A stretch of DNA of 64,000 bases from assembly GCF_900114135.1 (NCBI RefSeq), contig NZ_FORY01000007.1, positions 143,730 to 207,729 on the forward strand. Reading direction: 5' to 3'. The translations under genes and the position numbers were made by a program. The stretch is from Celeribacter halophilus. GTDB taxonomy: Bacteria; Pseudomonadota; Alphaproteobacteria; Rhodobacterales; Rhodobacteraceae. Below the pieces are notes generated by a model. It searched no databases and was not told where the DNA came from. It saw only the letters and a list, made by a program, of their open reading frames with translations. Positions within the stretch are counted from its first letter, which is position 1. Every line of letters begins with the position of its first letter. Below are positions 19,283-28,483 of the stretch, piece after piece.

Positions 19283-20611
19283 TTAGGCCAGCGCCTTTTC
19301 CGCCGCCGCACCAAGCCGCAGCAACCGCGCTTCGCTCATGGGAGGCGTCTGGAACAGGATGCCGCAAGACGGAATACCCGTAGGAAGCGTCAACGCCGCC
19401 AGCCCCATCAGGTTTCCGACACGGGTGTTACGCAGCGCCAGGAGATTCTCCGTCACATAATAATCCGCATCCGTCATCAACCGCTCGGCATCCGGCGGAA
19501 GGATCGGGGCCGTGGGCAGGATCACCGCATCATATCCGGCGGTGGCCTTGAGATAGTCATCCCGCAGACGGGCGAGTTTCTTCCAACCGGCCACGAAATC
19601 CGCCCCGTTAAAACTGCCCCCTGCGCGGAAGCGTTCCAGAATACGGGGATACATCACATCGGGATTGGCCTCGATCCGGTCGCGCCACTCGGCATAAGCC
19701 TCTGTGGTGAACAGGATGCCGGACAGGTCCATCGCCTCCGTCACAGCCTCGACCGGTGCGCGGATGATCTCCGCCCCTGCGGCCCGCAGCTTTTCAACCG
19801 CCGCTTCAAACGCATCCAGCGGGGCATCACGAATATCGTCGAAAACAACATTTTCCAGCACCAGAAGGCGTGTTCCCTCAAGCGACGCGCCTTTGAGATC
19901 AGGGGCCGGAGATCCGTCGAGAATGGCGAACATCTCGGCGGCATCTTCCACTGTTTTGACCAATGGTCCCACCGTATCAAACCCAGCCGCCAAGGGCACA
20001 ACGCCATCAAGGGGGATGCGACCCGACGTGGTCTTGAGCCCCACAAGATCATTCCACGCCGAAGGGATGCGCACGGAACCGCCTGTGTCGGAGCCGACCG
20101 CACCGGGGGCCAGACCAAAGGCGACCGATCCGGCCGCACCGGAAGACGACCCGCCCGACACGGCATCGGTATCATTCACGCAAGGTGTGGTGGCTGTCAC
20201 CGGATTGAGCCCGAGACCGGAAAAGGCCAGTTCCGACATATGGGTCTTGCCCAAAGCGACCAGACCGGCATTCGAGGCGCGGCGCAGCACTTCGGCGTCC
20301 CGTGTCGGGATGCGGTCTTTGAGAAGCGCAGAACCCGCTTCCGTCGCCACGCCCGCCGTATCAAACAGGTCTTTCCAAGACACGGGCACCCCGTCGAGAA
20401 GCCCGCGACGCACACCATTTTGCGCCCGTTCATACGCAGCCTGTGCCTCCGCCATTGCGCGCGTTTCCATGAAGCGGGCATAGATACGGTCGGAAAAAGG
20501 ATGCGCTTTCGCCGCGTCCAGAAAGGCCGCCGCCACGTCGCGCGGGTCGATATCGCCCGATCCGATGGCCCGCCCCAAATCGCACATGCTCATCTTCGTA
20601 TAATCGACCAT
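19283..20611 (-). CDS. amidase signature family hydrolase
   Basis: A 442-residue enzyme of the amidase family. The Ser-cisSer-Lys triad is visible: Lys in 'GVPVSWKDLFDTAG', and the two Ser in 'AVSGGSSSGAAGSVAFGLAP' and 'VGSDTGGSVRIPSAWNDLVG', given here as 'GSDTGGSVRIPSAWN'. Relatives include GatA and indole-acetamide hydrolases; without GatB/GatC neighbours it is not GatA. The substrate is unknown. I use the second ATG (20611) of an ATGATG pair. It is divergent from the UbiH-like gene across a 206-bp gap. Confidence 0.88.
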   Translation of the reverse strand: MVDYTKMSMCDLGRAIGSGDIDPRDVAAAFLDAAKAHPFSDRIYARFMETRAMAEAQAAYERAQNGVRRGLLDGVPVSWKDLFDTAGVATEAGSALLKDRIPTRDAEVLRRASNAGLVALGKTHMSELAFSGLGLNPVTATTPCVNDTDAVSGGSSSGAAGSVAFGLAPGAVGSDTGGSVRIPSAWNDLVGLKTTSGRIPLDGVVPLAAGFDTVGPLVKTVEDAAEMFAILDGSPAPDLKGASLEGTRLLVLENVVFDDIRDAPLDAFEAAVEKLRAAGAEIIRAPVEAVTEAMDLSGILFTTEAYAEWRDRIEANPDVMYPRILERFRAGGSFNGADFVAGWKKLARLRDDYLKATAGYDAVILPTAPILPPDAERLMTDADYYVTENLLALRNTRVGNLMGLAALTLPTGIPSCGILFQTPPMSEARLLRLGAAAEKALA

Positions 20612-20820
20612 CATCTCGCCCTTTTTCTATACTTGCGGCACCCTAAAGCCATTCGCAGTCAAGTTGAAATACAAATTGATTGCAAAAGCTGCGCTACATC
20701 AAGACCTTACGCTGTGCTTTCGGAAATTCTGTGATTTAGGGTTTCACGAAGCCCCCTCGCGGCGCTACATCGCATGGACAATCCCGCACGGCGCGTCATA
20801 TTTGCGGCAAGGAGACAATC

Positions 20821-22056
20821 ATGACCTCATCCAAGACAAAGCCAAGTGATCTCATCATTGTCGGCGGCGGGCTGAACGGACCTGCGCTGGCCCTTGCGGC
20901 GGCCAATGCCGGATTGACTGTAACGCTGATCGACAGCCTCCCGAAGACCGCGCGCATGAATGACCAGTTCGACGGGCGCGGTTATGCGCTCTCGCTGGGG
21001 TCGCAAAAGCTGCTCAAAGCGATCGGGCTTTGGGAGCGGGTGAGCAAGATGGCCCAACCCATCCTTGACGTGAAAGTCACGGACGGCAAACCGGGCGAAG
21101 GCCCTGCCCCCTTCATGCTGGAATTTCGTGATGGCGAGATCGACGAAAGTCCAATGGGTTACATGGTGGAAGACAGGTTCTTGCGTCAGGCCATTCTGGA
21201 CACGCTGGATGCGCAACCCCGCATCACTCAGGTTGAGGGGCTGGTCACAGCACAAGAGGTTGATTTGCATGGTGCCAGCGTGACCTTGGACACGGGCGCG
21301 AAGATCACCGGCAAACTGATCGTCGGATGTGACGGACGCAAATCGGGCACCGCCGAACGCGCAGGCATCAAGCGCACCGGCTGGAGCTATGGCCAAACGG
21401 CGCAGGTCTGCGCGATCCAGCACGAACGGCCCCACGACGGCTGCGCGCATCAATATTTCCTCCCGTCCGGCCCTCTGGCGATCCTGCCGCTGCCGGGCAA
21501 TCAAAGCTCGATTGTCTGGACCGAAAAGGACAAGATGGCCGCCGACATTCAGGCGCTGACTGACGAGGATTACCTCGCTGTCTTGCGGCCTCGCTTCGGG
21601 GATTTTCTGGGCGAGATTTCCCTCGTCGGCAAACGGTTCACCTACCCTTTGAACATCACGCTGGCGAACAGCTTTACCGCGACGCGCGTGGCGCTGGTCG
21701 GTGATGCCGCGCACGGGATGCACCCGATTTCAGGACAGGGCCTCAATGCAGGCCTCAAGGATGTCGGAGCACTGACCGAGGTTCTGGTGGAAGCGCATCG
21801 CCGTGGCGAAGACATCGGGCGCGAGGATGTTCTGGAACGCTACGCACAATGGCGGCGGTTCGACGTGGCCACGATGGCGCTGATGACCGACAGTTTCAAC
21901 AAGCTGTTTTCAAACGACAACCCGCTCCTCCGCCTCGCGCGGGATCTCGGGATGGGCGTGGTCAATTCGGTCACAGGACTGCGCCGTGCGGCCATCCGCG
22001 AGGCCGCTGGCGTCAATGGCGATGTGCCCAAGCTGCTGCGCGGAATCGCGCTTTGA
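20821..22056 (+). CDS. UbiH/UbiF/COQ6-family FAD-dependent ubiquinone hydroxylase
   Basis: A 411-residue flavin monooxygenase. The FAD dinucleotide motif 'IIVGGGLNGPALALAAANAG' is at residues 13-32; the second FAD motif is 'ALVGDAAHGMHPISGQGLNA' at about residue 293. 'GCDGRKS' is the conserved DG motif in the middle. This fits the aromatic-ring hydroxylases of ubiquinone synthesis; which ring carbon is modified cannot be told. A good AAGGAG lies before the ATG. It is convergent with the Trm112 gene. Confidence 0.92.
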   Translation: MTSSKTKPSDLIIVGGGLNGPALALAAANAGLTVTLIDSLPKTARMNDQFDGRGYALSLGSQKLLKAIGLWERVSKMAQPILDVKVTDGKPGEGPAPFMLEFRDGEIDESPMGYMVEDRFLRQAILDTLDAQPRITQVEGLVTAQEVDLHGASVTLDTGAKITGKLIVGCDGRKSGTAERAGIKRTGWSYGQTAQVCAIQHERPHDGCAHQYFLPSGPLAILPLPGNQSSIVWTEKDKMAADIQALTDEDYLAVLRPRFGDFLGEISLVGKRFTYPLNITLANSFTATRVALVGDAAHGMHPISGQGLNAGLKDVGALTEVLVEAHRRGEDIGREDVLERYAQWRRFDVATMALMTDSFNKLFSNDNPLLRLARDLGMGVVNSVTGLRRAAIREAAGVNGDVPKLLRGIAL

Positions 22057-22061
22057 GAGCC

Positions 22062-22088
22062 TGAGTATTTGAAGGCACAAAGGAAACG
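22062..22088 (+). repeat. short intergenic repeat, copy 2 (TGAGTATTT...AAAGGAAACG)
   Basis: It starts five bases after the UbiH-like stop codon and matches 8403-8430 at both ends, with two changes and one missing base in the middle. It has no hairpin of its own. Confidence 0.6.
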
Positions 22089-22139
22089 CCGGAGAGAAAG
22101 CGCGTGCAAGCGGCGCGTGTCAGAAAGACATACGGAGGA

Positions 22140-22346
22140 TCAGCCCTCCAGTTGACGCGCTTCCGAGACCAGCATGATCGGAATACCGTTCCGGATCGGA
22201 TAGGCAAGACCCGCCGTTTTCGAGATCAGTTCTTGCGCCTCGGGGTCATATTTAAGAACCGCATGGGTCTGCGGACAGACCAGCGCCTCCAGCATCCGGC
22301 GGTCAAAAGCCTGTTCTGTTGTTTCGGGCGTTAGGTCATTGCTCAT
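22140..22346 (-). CDS. Trm112-family small protein
   Basis: A 68-residue protein with '[20 protein letters not shown]' (key run '[10 protein letters not shown]') and '[19 protein letters not shown]', the YcaR/Trm112 pattern. It has only one of the four zinc cysteines seen in some members, which is common in alphaproteobacterial copies. In other organisms Trm112 activates methyltransferases; the partner here is unknown. Its ATG overlaps the Lon-N stop by one base (TGATG). Confidence 0.87.
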   Translation of the reverse strand: MSNDLTPETTEQAFDRRMLEALVCPQTHAVLKYDPEAQELISKTAGLAYPIRNGIPIMLVSEARQLEG

Positions 22347-22981
22347 CACATCATATCCTCGCTGGAGCCGCCATGCAGGGCGAACTCCATAAGCGTTACC
22401 AGAGTTTCACGTCGGGTGGAAAGAGAAGGCGCCTCCAAAAGCGCCTGTTTGTCCTCCGGTCCGAAAGGACACAGCATCGACAGGGAATTGATCAGCAGCT
22501 CGTCATCCGCCTGACCGAGACTTCCCCAGTCGGTTTGCAACTCCTCCTCACAAAAATAACGCTGCAGGAGGTCCATGAAGGCGGCGCGATCCAGCCCTGA
22601 GTCGGCCTCTGCCGCGCCGAGATCATGGGAAAAATCAGCCCAGTTCACCGTGAATTTCCGGTAGGGAGAGAAACCGGTCTCCTCGGATACAAGCCGGAAC
22701 CGCGACACGCCGGAAAGGGTGACCATATAGCGCCCGTCTTCGGTTTCGGAGAAAGCCGTCAGGCGTCCGGCGCATCCGATCGCATTCAGCTTGCCCTCCC
22801 CTGCCCCGCTGCGCGGCTGCACCATACCGATCAGGCGCGCAGGGGTTTTCATGCAATCTTCGACCATTTGCAAATAGCGAGGTTCGAAAATATGCAGCGG
22901 CAACCGCGCCCGAGGCAGCAAAAGCGCACCGGGCAGCGGAAAGACAGGGATCGTCTCTGGAAGGCTTGCAGAAGTCAACAT
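22346..22981 (-). CDS. LON peptidase N-terminal (substrate-binding) domain protein
   Basis: A 211-residue protein consisting of a Lon N-terminal domain without the AAA+ or protease parts. '[20 protein letters not shown]' is followed by '[14 protein letters not shown]' and '[19 protein letters not shown]', the usual Lon-N pattern. Stand-alone Lon-N proteins have no settled function. It sits between a CnoX-like thioredoxin and Trm112 on one strand, all probably co-transcribed. Confidence 0.9.
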   Translation of the reverse strand: MLTSASLPETIPVFPLPGALLLPRARLPLHIFEPRYLQMVEDCMKTPARLIGMVQPRSGAGEGKLNAIGCAGRLTAFSETEDGRYMVTLSGVSRFRLVSEETGFSPYRKFTVNWADFSHDLGAAEADSGLDRAAFMDLLQRYFCEEELQTDWGSLGQADDELLINSLSMLCPFGPEDKQALLEAPSLSTRRETLVTLMEFALHGGSSEDMM

Positions 22982-23007
22982 TGCCTTAAACTAGACCGCA
23001 AACACGA

Positions 23008-23910
23008 TCAGGCAAACAACATGGAAGAAAGTTTGCGCCGGCCGGCCAGGGCAATCGGATCATTGGGCTTGAGACTGTCGAAGATTTTGAACAGTTGCTC
23101 CTTGATCGCCCCGTCATTCCAGTCGCGATCCTGCTTGAACGCCGCCAGAAGCGTTTCAACTGCCGCTTCGATCTGACCATCTGCGTGTTGCGCCACAGCC
23201 AGTTCAAGACGCGCCTGCATATCGCTCGGATCGGCTTCGACTTTGGCCGCCAGTTCTGCCACGGGACCGGCATTCGCCGCCTCTTTTGCCAATGCGATCT
23301 GGGCATGCACAGCTTCAATGGCCGCATCGGAGGAAATCTCCGCCGCCACACCGTTGATCAGGGCTTCGGCCTCTTCGACCTCACCTTTGGCAAGGCGGCA
23401 TTTAGCCAGACCGGCATAGGCCCCCGCGAGCTTGTCGTCTTCTTCGAGGATCGCCGCATAAGTTTGTGCCGCATCCTCGATCTCGCCCGCCTCGAACATT
23501 TCATCCGCAGCCGCAACCGCATCGCTCAGGCTTTCGTCGACATTGAGCGCCACAACCTTGGCCACAAATTCCTTGATCTGCGACGGTGGCAACGCGCCTT
23601 GGAACCCGTCCACCGGCTGACCTTTGAAAAAGGCATAGACGGTCGGGATGGATTGCACGCGCATCTGGCCTGCAATCATCTGGTTTTCGTCCACATTGAC
23701 CTTGGCCATTTTCACAGCGCCACCAGCAGCATTGACCTCCGCCTCAAGTGCCGGTCCAAGCTGTTTGCACGGGCCGCACCAAGGGGCCCAGAAGTCAACG
23801 ATCACAGGTGTTTCTTGCGAGGCTTCAATCACCTCCGCCATGAAATCGGCTTCGTAAACATCTTTCACATATGCGCCAGGAGCGGCACCGGTAGATTGTC
23901 CGAGATCCAT
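23008..23910 (-). CDS. thioredoxin-TPR protein (CnoX/YbbN-like chaperedoxin)
   Basis: A 300-residue cytosolic protein. Residues 25-125 are a thioredoxin fold with the full 'WAPWCGPCKQLGP' active site; E. coli CnoX has lost the first Cys, so this one may be redox active. Residues 150-295 are Ala-rich helical repeats of the TPR type. Members hand unfolded proteins to GroEL or DnaK after bleach stress in E. coli; the same job here is inference. First gene of the three-gene minus operon with Lon-N and Trm112. Confidence 0.9.
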   Translation of the reverse strand: MDLGQSTGAAPGAYVKDVYEADFMAEVIEASQETPVIVDFWAPWCGPCKQLGPALEAEVNAAGGAVKMAKVNVDENQMIAGQMRVQSIPTVYAFFKGQPVDGFQGALPPSQIKEFVAKVVALNVDESLSDAVAAADEMFEAGEIEDAAQTYAAILEEDDKLAGAYAGLAKCRLAKGEVEEAEALINGVAAEISSDAAIEAVHAQIALAKEAANAGPVAELAAKVEADPSDMQARLELAVAQHADGQIEAAVETLLAAFKQDRDWNDGAIKEQLFKIFDSLKPNDPIALAGRRKLSSMLFA

Positions 23911-23964
23911 ATCGGTTCTCCTTTGTATCTGTTTGGCCCCTATATGCGCCTTCCGGCATCGGTT

Positions 23965-24753
23965 TTAAAGGTCGAAGGTGGCGAAGACCGGCGCATGGTC
24001 GGAGGGTTTTTCCCAGCCGCGCGCATCGCGCAGGACGCGGCTCGAATGTCCGGCGTTGGATATGTCCGGCGTTGCCCAGACGTGATCAAGACGACGCCCC
24101 TTGTCCGCAGCATCCCAGTCCCGCGCACGATAGGACCACCAGCTATAGAGCTGGCCCTCGGGAATATCCTGTCGCGTGATGTCGACCCAGTTGCCAGCCT
24201 CCTGCGTCTGCGCGAGATGCTCGACCTCAACAGGCGTATGCGACACGATTTTCAAAAGCTGCTTGTGATTCCAGACATCGTCCTCACGCGGCGCGATGTT
24301 GAGATCGCCCACAAGGATTGATTTTTCCGGTTTCTCGGCGTGGAACGCATCGCGCATCTCGGTCAGATAGTCGAGCTTCTGGCCGAACTTTTCGTTGATT
24401 TCGCGGTCCGGCTTGTCGCCACCCGCAGGCACATAGAAATTGTGGATCGTGACGCCGTTCTCAAGTTTTCCGGCGATGTGGCGGGCGTGACCCAAGGAGG
24501 CGTAATCTTCGGCCCCTGCTTCCACCATCGGAATTTTCGACAGGATCGCAACGCCGTTATAGCCCTTTTGCCCCCGCGCAACCATGTGGGTATAGCCCAG
24601 CGCTCGGAAGCCCTCCATCGGGATTTTGTCGACCGGCGACTTACATTCCTGAAGGCACAGCACATCGGGAGCTTCTTCTTCGAGAAGTTTGAGCACGATC
24701 GGCTCGCGCAGGCGCACGGAGTTGATGTTCCATGTGGCAAGGGTAAAGGGCAT
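23965..24753 (-). CDS. xthA: exodeoxyribonuclease III (AP endonuclease)
   Basis: A 262-residue DNA repair nuclease that cuts at abasic sites and trims 3' ends. Motifs of the family are complete: 'LATWNINSVRLR', 'CLQECKSP', 'GYNGVAILSK', 'LVGDLNIAP', 'GRRLDHVWAT' and the C-terminal 'SDHAPVFATF'. Length is normal. It lies 54 bp before the thioredoxin start but on the upstream side, so it has its own promoter in the 227-bp gap after the response regulator. Confidence 0.95.
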   Translation of the reverse strand: MPFTLATWNINSVRLREPIVLKLLEEEAPDVLCLQECKSPVDKIPMEGFRALGYTHMVARGQKGYNGVAILSKIPMVEAGAEDYASLGHARHIAGKLENGVTIHNFYVPAGGDKPDREINEKFGQKLDYLTEMRDAFHAEKPEKSILVGDLNIAPREDDVWNHKQLLKIVSHTPVEVEHLAQTQEAGNWVDITRQDIPEGQLYSWWSYRARDWDAADKGRRLDHVWATPDISNAGHSSRVLRDARGWEKPSDHAPVFATFDL

Positions 24754-24833
24754 ATCCGGTCCTCAGATGCAATTTCGTCAAACCCTATCCCTATGGATCG
24801 GATGACTCCACCCGAAAGCCGCAGGGCTGAGCG

Positions 24834-24863
24834 CAAAAAATGCCCGACACAAAGGCCGGGCAT
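24834..24863 (-). terminator. rho-independent terminator of the response regulator gene
   Basis: Read on the minus strand, a 7-bp stem (ATGCCCG / CGGGCAT) with a 10-base loop is followed by TTTTTT. It lies about 117 bp beyond the regulator stop. Confidence 0.75.
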
Positions 24864-24980
24864 AAGTCGTGGAACGAGGGACTGCACATTATCACCCCGA
24901 TGTGCGCGGGGTCTTCACAGGACTAACTCGTACGGGCGCAGGAAAGTTCCCGCACAAATTAACTTTTTTCAATTGGCGCT

Positions 24981-25667
24981 TCAGGAGGCCAGACGATACC
25001 CGCCCGCTTCGGTCACCAGAAGCCGCGCATTCGAGGGATCGGGCTCGATTTTCTGACGCAGGCGGTAGATATGGGTTTCAAGCGTGTGCGTCGTCACACC
25101 GGCGTTATAGCCCCAGACCTCGTGCAAAAGCACATCCCGCGGCACCACACCGTCGGTCGCGCGGTAGAGGAACTTGAGGATATTGGTCTCTTTTTCGGTC
25201 AGGCGGATTTTCTTGTCGTCTTCCGTAACCAGCATCTTTTGCGCCGGTTTGAACGTATACGGTCCAAGCTGGAAAACAGCCGCTTCGGATTGCTCGTGGG
25301 TCCGCAACTGCGCACGGATACGAGCCAGAAGCACCGGAAACTTGAACGGTTTGGTCACGTAATCATTCGCACCACTATCAAGCCCGAGGATCGTATCCGC
25401 GTCCGTGTCATGACCTGTGAGCATCAAAATCGGTGCTTTTACGCCCGATTTACGCATCCGTTTGCAAAGCTCGCGCCCGTCCGTATCCGGCAGACCCACG
25501 TCCAGCATGATGAGGTCGTAATGACCTTCCTTGGTCTTTTCCATGCCGCTTGCGCCGCTGTCTGCTTCGAACACGTCGAAATCTTCGGTCATCACCAGTT
25601 GCTCGCTCAGCGCCTCACGCAGATCGTCGTCGTCATCCACGAGCAGGATTTTTTTGAGAGTGGCCAT
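24981..25667 (-). CDS. OmpR/PhoB-family response regulator
   Basis: A 228-residue two-domain regulator. The receiver has the acidic cluster 'LLVDDDDDLREALSEQL', the phospho-Asp in 'YDLIMLDVGLPD' and the switch Lys in 'NDYVTKPF'. The C-terminal winged helix has 'RLTEKETNILKFLYR' and 'THTLETHIYRLRQKIEPDP'. No histidine kinase is adjacent, so it is an orphan here. I start at ATG 25667, which has a strong GGAGG nine bases upstream; the longer frame to 25793 is not supported. It is divergent from ribA. Confidence 0.94.
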   Translation of the reverse strand: MATLKKILLVDDDDDLREALSEQLVMTEDFDVFEADSGASGMEKTKEGHYDLIMLDVGLPDTDGRELCKRMRKSGVKAPILMLTGHDTDADTILGLDSGANDYVTKPFKFPVLLARIRAQLRTHEQSEAAVFQLGPYTFKPAQKMLVTEDDKKIRLTEKETNILKFLYRATDGVVPRDVLLHEVWGYNAGVTTHTLETHIYRLRQKIEPDPSNARLLVTEAGGYRLAS

Positions 25668-25835
25668 CACACTGACCTCCTTTGTTTGTGCATTGAACGT
25701 GATGTGCGCGCACAGGCAGCCCAAAACAAGATTTGCAACAATCGTCTCACGCAAGCGTGTGAAAACGGCCGGAAATGTTTCACTTTGTGACAAAGATCGC
25801 TACATGAGAAGCCAGATCAAACCACGGACCCGCTC

Positions 25836-26924
25836 ATGAGCCTCGCCCCCAACCTCTCTGAACTCATCGCCCGTGCCCGCTCCGATTTGCGGATGGGTAT
25901 GCCCGTTGTTCTGCGCTCAGAGAACGGGGCGGCGCTCGCGATTGCCGCCGAAGACCTGTCTCCTGCGCGACTGGACGATCTGCGCGGACTTGGCGAGGCT
26001 TTCTTGGCGATCACCGCACGGCGGGCCGAGACCCTGTCTGCGCGGGCCTATGATAGCGATCTGGCACGGCTTGTTCTGCCGGATGACGCGGATGTGGCCT
26101 GGATCGAAGCAGTGGCCAACCCTGCAGATGACCTGACACACCCGATGAAGGGCCCGTTTCAATCCCTGCGTGGCGGCAAGGCGCAATGTGCCCGTGCGGC
26201 AATTGCACTGGCAAAATCCGCGCGCCTGTTGCCCGCTGCCGTGATGGTCGGGATCGACAATGCCTATGAACTGGCGGCCACGCACGGGCTGACGCTCCTG
26301 CCCGTCGAACCCGCCCTGCCGCTCATGGCCGATCTCGCGCCGCTGCATGATATGATCCACGCGCGCGTGCCCTTGCTGGCCGCTGAAAAGTCCCGCGTCC
26401 ATGTGTTCCGGCCCGATGATGGCGGCGAGGAGCATTATGTGGTCGAAGTCGGCCGTCCGGACCGCAGCAAACCCGTCCTCGCACGCCTGCATTCCGCCTG
26501 TTTCACCGGCGATATTTTCGGCTCCATGAAATGCGATTGCGGCCCCCAACTCAACGCCGCGCTTGCGCAGATGGGTGAGGAGGGAGAGGGCATCCTCCTG
26601 TATCTGAATCAGGAAGGCCGCGGCATCGGACACGCCAACAAGATGCGGGCATATTCCCTTCAAGATCAAGGATTTGATACGGTCGAAGCCAATCACCGTC
26701 TGGGCTTTGAGGACGACGAGCGGGACTTCCGCATTGGCGCCGCGATTCTCAAGGAGATGGGGTTTGGGGGGGTGCGGTTGATGACGAATAATCCGAACAA
26801 GATCGCGCGGATGGAGGATCAGGGGGTCATGGTGACCGAACGCGTGCCGCTCAAGGTCGGGGAAAACCGCTATAACGAAGCCTATCTCGCCACCAAGGCG
26901 CGCAAGTCGGGGCACCTGCTATGA
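25836..26924 (+). CDS. ribA: GTP cyclohydrolase II with extra N-terminal domain
   Basis: A 362-residue enzyme of riboflavin synthesis that opens the GTP imidazole ring. The zinc/catalytic block is 'HSACFTGDIFGSMKCDCG' (about residue 221), followed by 'LNQEGRGIGHANKMRAY' and 'LMTNNPNKI'. The first about 170 residues resemble a degenerate RibB-like domain, without the acidic DHBP synthase site that I can recognise, so only the RibA activity is likely. It has an ATGA overlap with the next gene. Confidence 0.92.
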   Translation: MSLAPNLSELIARARSDLRMGMPVVLRSENGAALAIAAEDLSPARLDDLRGLGEAFLAITARRAETLSARAYDSDLARLVLPDDADVAWIEAVANPADDLTHPMKGPFQSLRGGKAQCARAAIALAKSARLLPAAVMVGIDNAYELAATHGLTLLPVEPALPLMADLAPLHDMIHARVPLLAAEKSRVHVFRPDDGGEEHYVVEVGRPDRSKPVLARLHSACFTGDIFGSMKCDCGPQLNAALAQMGEEGEGILLYLNQEGRGIGHANKMRAYSLQDQGFDTVEANHRLGFEDDERDFRIGAAILKEMGFGGVRLMTNNPNKIARMEDQGVMVTERVPLKVGENRYNEAYLATKARKSGHLL

Positions 26925-27421
26925 CCCGCCCGTTCTCGCCCGCCGACATCGTCGTCACACGCTGGGGCGCACGGTTTATGGGGCGGCGGTTTCCCTGCTC
27001 CATCGGCAAGGGCGGGATCACCGACACCAAACGCGAAGGCGATGGGGCCAGCCCGCGTGCCAACCTCACACTCCCCGCACTCTACTACCGCGCCGACCGG
27101 ATTTTTCCCTTACATGGCAACAAGATAGGCCCGCGCGACCTGTGGTGTGACGCCGCCGACCACCCCGCCTACAACCACCTCACACGCGCCCCGCTCAAGG
27201 CCAGCCACGAGCGGATGCGCCGCGCTGACAGGCTATATGATCTGGTGCTGATCACCGACTGGAACTGGCCCGATGCCACCCCCGGAAAAGGCTCCGCCAT
27301 CTTCGTCCACCGCTGGCGCAAACCACGCCATCCGACCGAAGGATGCGTCGCGTTCCGCGCCGATCACCTGCGCTGGATCGCGGAACGAGCCACCCCGAGA
27401 ACACGGCTGATCATCCGCTAA
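26921..27421 (+). CDS. L,D-transpeptidase-fold (YkuD) protein without signal peptide
   Basis: A 166-residue protein with the YkuD catalytic pattern: His in 'AIFVHRWRKPRH' and Cys in 'PTEGCVAFR' near the C-terminus, matching the HX(n)T-x-G-C-x-x-R signature. It has no export signal, unlike classical wall cross-linking enzymes; it may be exported another way or act on cytoplasmic peptides. The ATGA overlap with ribA shows translational coupling. Confidence 0.87.
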   Translation: MTRPFSPADIVVTRWGARFMGRRFPCSIGKGGITDTKREGDGASPRANLTLPALYYRADRIFPLHGNKIGPRDLWCDAADHPAYNHLTRAPLKASHERMRRADRLYDLVLITDWNWPDATPGKGSAIFVHRWRKPRHPTEGCVAFRADHLRWIAERATPRTRLIIR

Positions 27422-27437
27422 AACGCGGTCTGCACCC

Positions 27438-27470
27438 TGTCGGATATGTGTCGGACTTGTGTCGGGCACA
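27438..27470 (+). repeat. array of three 11-bp direct repeats (TGTCGGAC-based), array A
   Basis: Three head-to-tail 11-bp units start TGTCGGATATG, TGTCGGACTTG and TGTCGGGCACA. They lie in an 84-bp gap between the 3' ends of two convergent genes. The same unit recurs at 50443-50486. No coding frame explains it. Confidence 0.75.
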
Positions 27471-27505
27471 TTCCCAGAGAGGATTCAGACCACAATCAAC
27501 CCGCC

Positions 27506-28159
27506 TCACCCATAATCCCGCTCACCAAAAATCGCGGAGCCGACCCGCACATGGGTCGCGCCTTGCGCAATTGCGGTCTCGAAATCCCCCGACATGCCCA
27601 TAGACAAACCGTCGACCCCGTTGCGCGCCGCGATCTTTTTGAGCAAAGCGAAATGCAAGGACGGCTCCTCATCGGCGGGGGGAATACACATCAACCCCCC
27701 GATCTCAAGACCCAGATCCCGACACTCCTGTATAAAGCCATCGGCATCCACAGGCAGAACACCCGCCTTTTGCGGCTCCTCACCGGTGTTCACCTGAACG
27801 AACAGACGCGGACAATGGCCCAACTCTCCCGCAAGCCGCGCAATGGTCTTGGCCAGCTTCGGACGGTCCACCGTATGAATCACATCGAAAAGCTCCATCG
27901 CCTGACGCGCCTTGTTGGTCTGCAAGGGACCGATGAGATGCAACTCGACACCGTCATATTGCTCCTTGAACGCAGGCCACTTGCCCGCCGCTTCCTGAAC
28001 CTTGTTTTCGCCAAAGACCCGCTGCCCCGCGTCCAGCACCGCCGCGACCCGTTCGTTCGGCTGCACCTTGGACACAGCAATCAACTGCACACTATCGGGC
28101 GCACGTCCGACCCGCTCGGCCTCCGCCGCAATCCGTTCCTTGATCTCTGCAAGCCCCAT
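27506..28159 (-). CDS. YggS-family pyridoxal-phosphate homeostasis protein
   Basis: A 217-residue single-domain PLP protein (PLPBP/ProSC family). The PLP lysine is in 'LIAVSKVQP' near residue 30; 'HLIGPLQTNKAR', 'FVQVNTGEEPQKAG', 'GLMCIPP' and the C-terminal 'GATHVRVGSAIFGERDY' are all conserved. It buffers PLP and affects amino-acid metabolism in other bacteria. I start at ATG 28159, which has a perfect GGAGG five bases upstream; the longer frame to 28297 is not supported. Confidence 0.93.
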   Translation of the reverse strand: MGLAEIKERIAAEAERVGRAPDSVQLIAVSKVQPNERVAAVLDAGQRVFGENKVQEAAGKWPAFKEQYDGVELHLIGPLQTNKARQAMELFDVIHTVDRPKLAKTIARLAGELGHCPRLFVQVNTGEEPQKAGVLPVDADGFIQECRDLGLEIGGLMCIPPADEEPSLHFALLKKIAARNGVDGLSMGMSGDFETAIAQGATHVRVGSAIFGERDYG

Positions 28160-28483
28160 TCCGGCCTCCTTAAAACCTCTGCGATTCCCGCCACACACAT
28201 GCTCATGCGTGGCAAAACCACCATATCCGGACACCAGATCGCATTTTGCCGAAATCCTGTGCAGGATCATACAGGCGCGATATGGCCCTTTATTCATAGG
28301 GGTTCTTAAAATGCAGCCTGCCCGTCATGCAACAGGTGTGTGACCAACTTGCATCATTTTTAAACCAGCTTGCCACAGACCTCCGCCTTTTCTTGACCCA
28401 AAACGCTTCTCGGCGCATTCCAATGCTCAGGTGTCGGGTAAGCCGGCATGTCTGATATTCATACAATTCCACGAGGGAACAAA
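28160..28483. other. 324-bp divergent intergenic region between yggS-like gene and porin
   Basis: This region must hold promoters for both neighbours. I see a TTGACC at about 28394 that could be a -35 box for the porin, but no convincing -10. No gene with a ribosome binding site was found. Confidence 0.5.
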
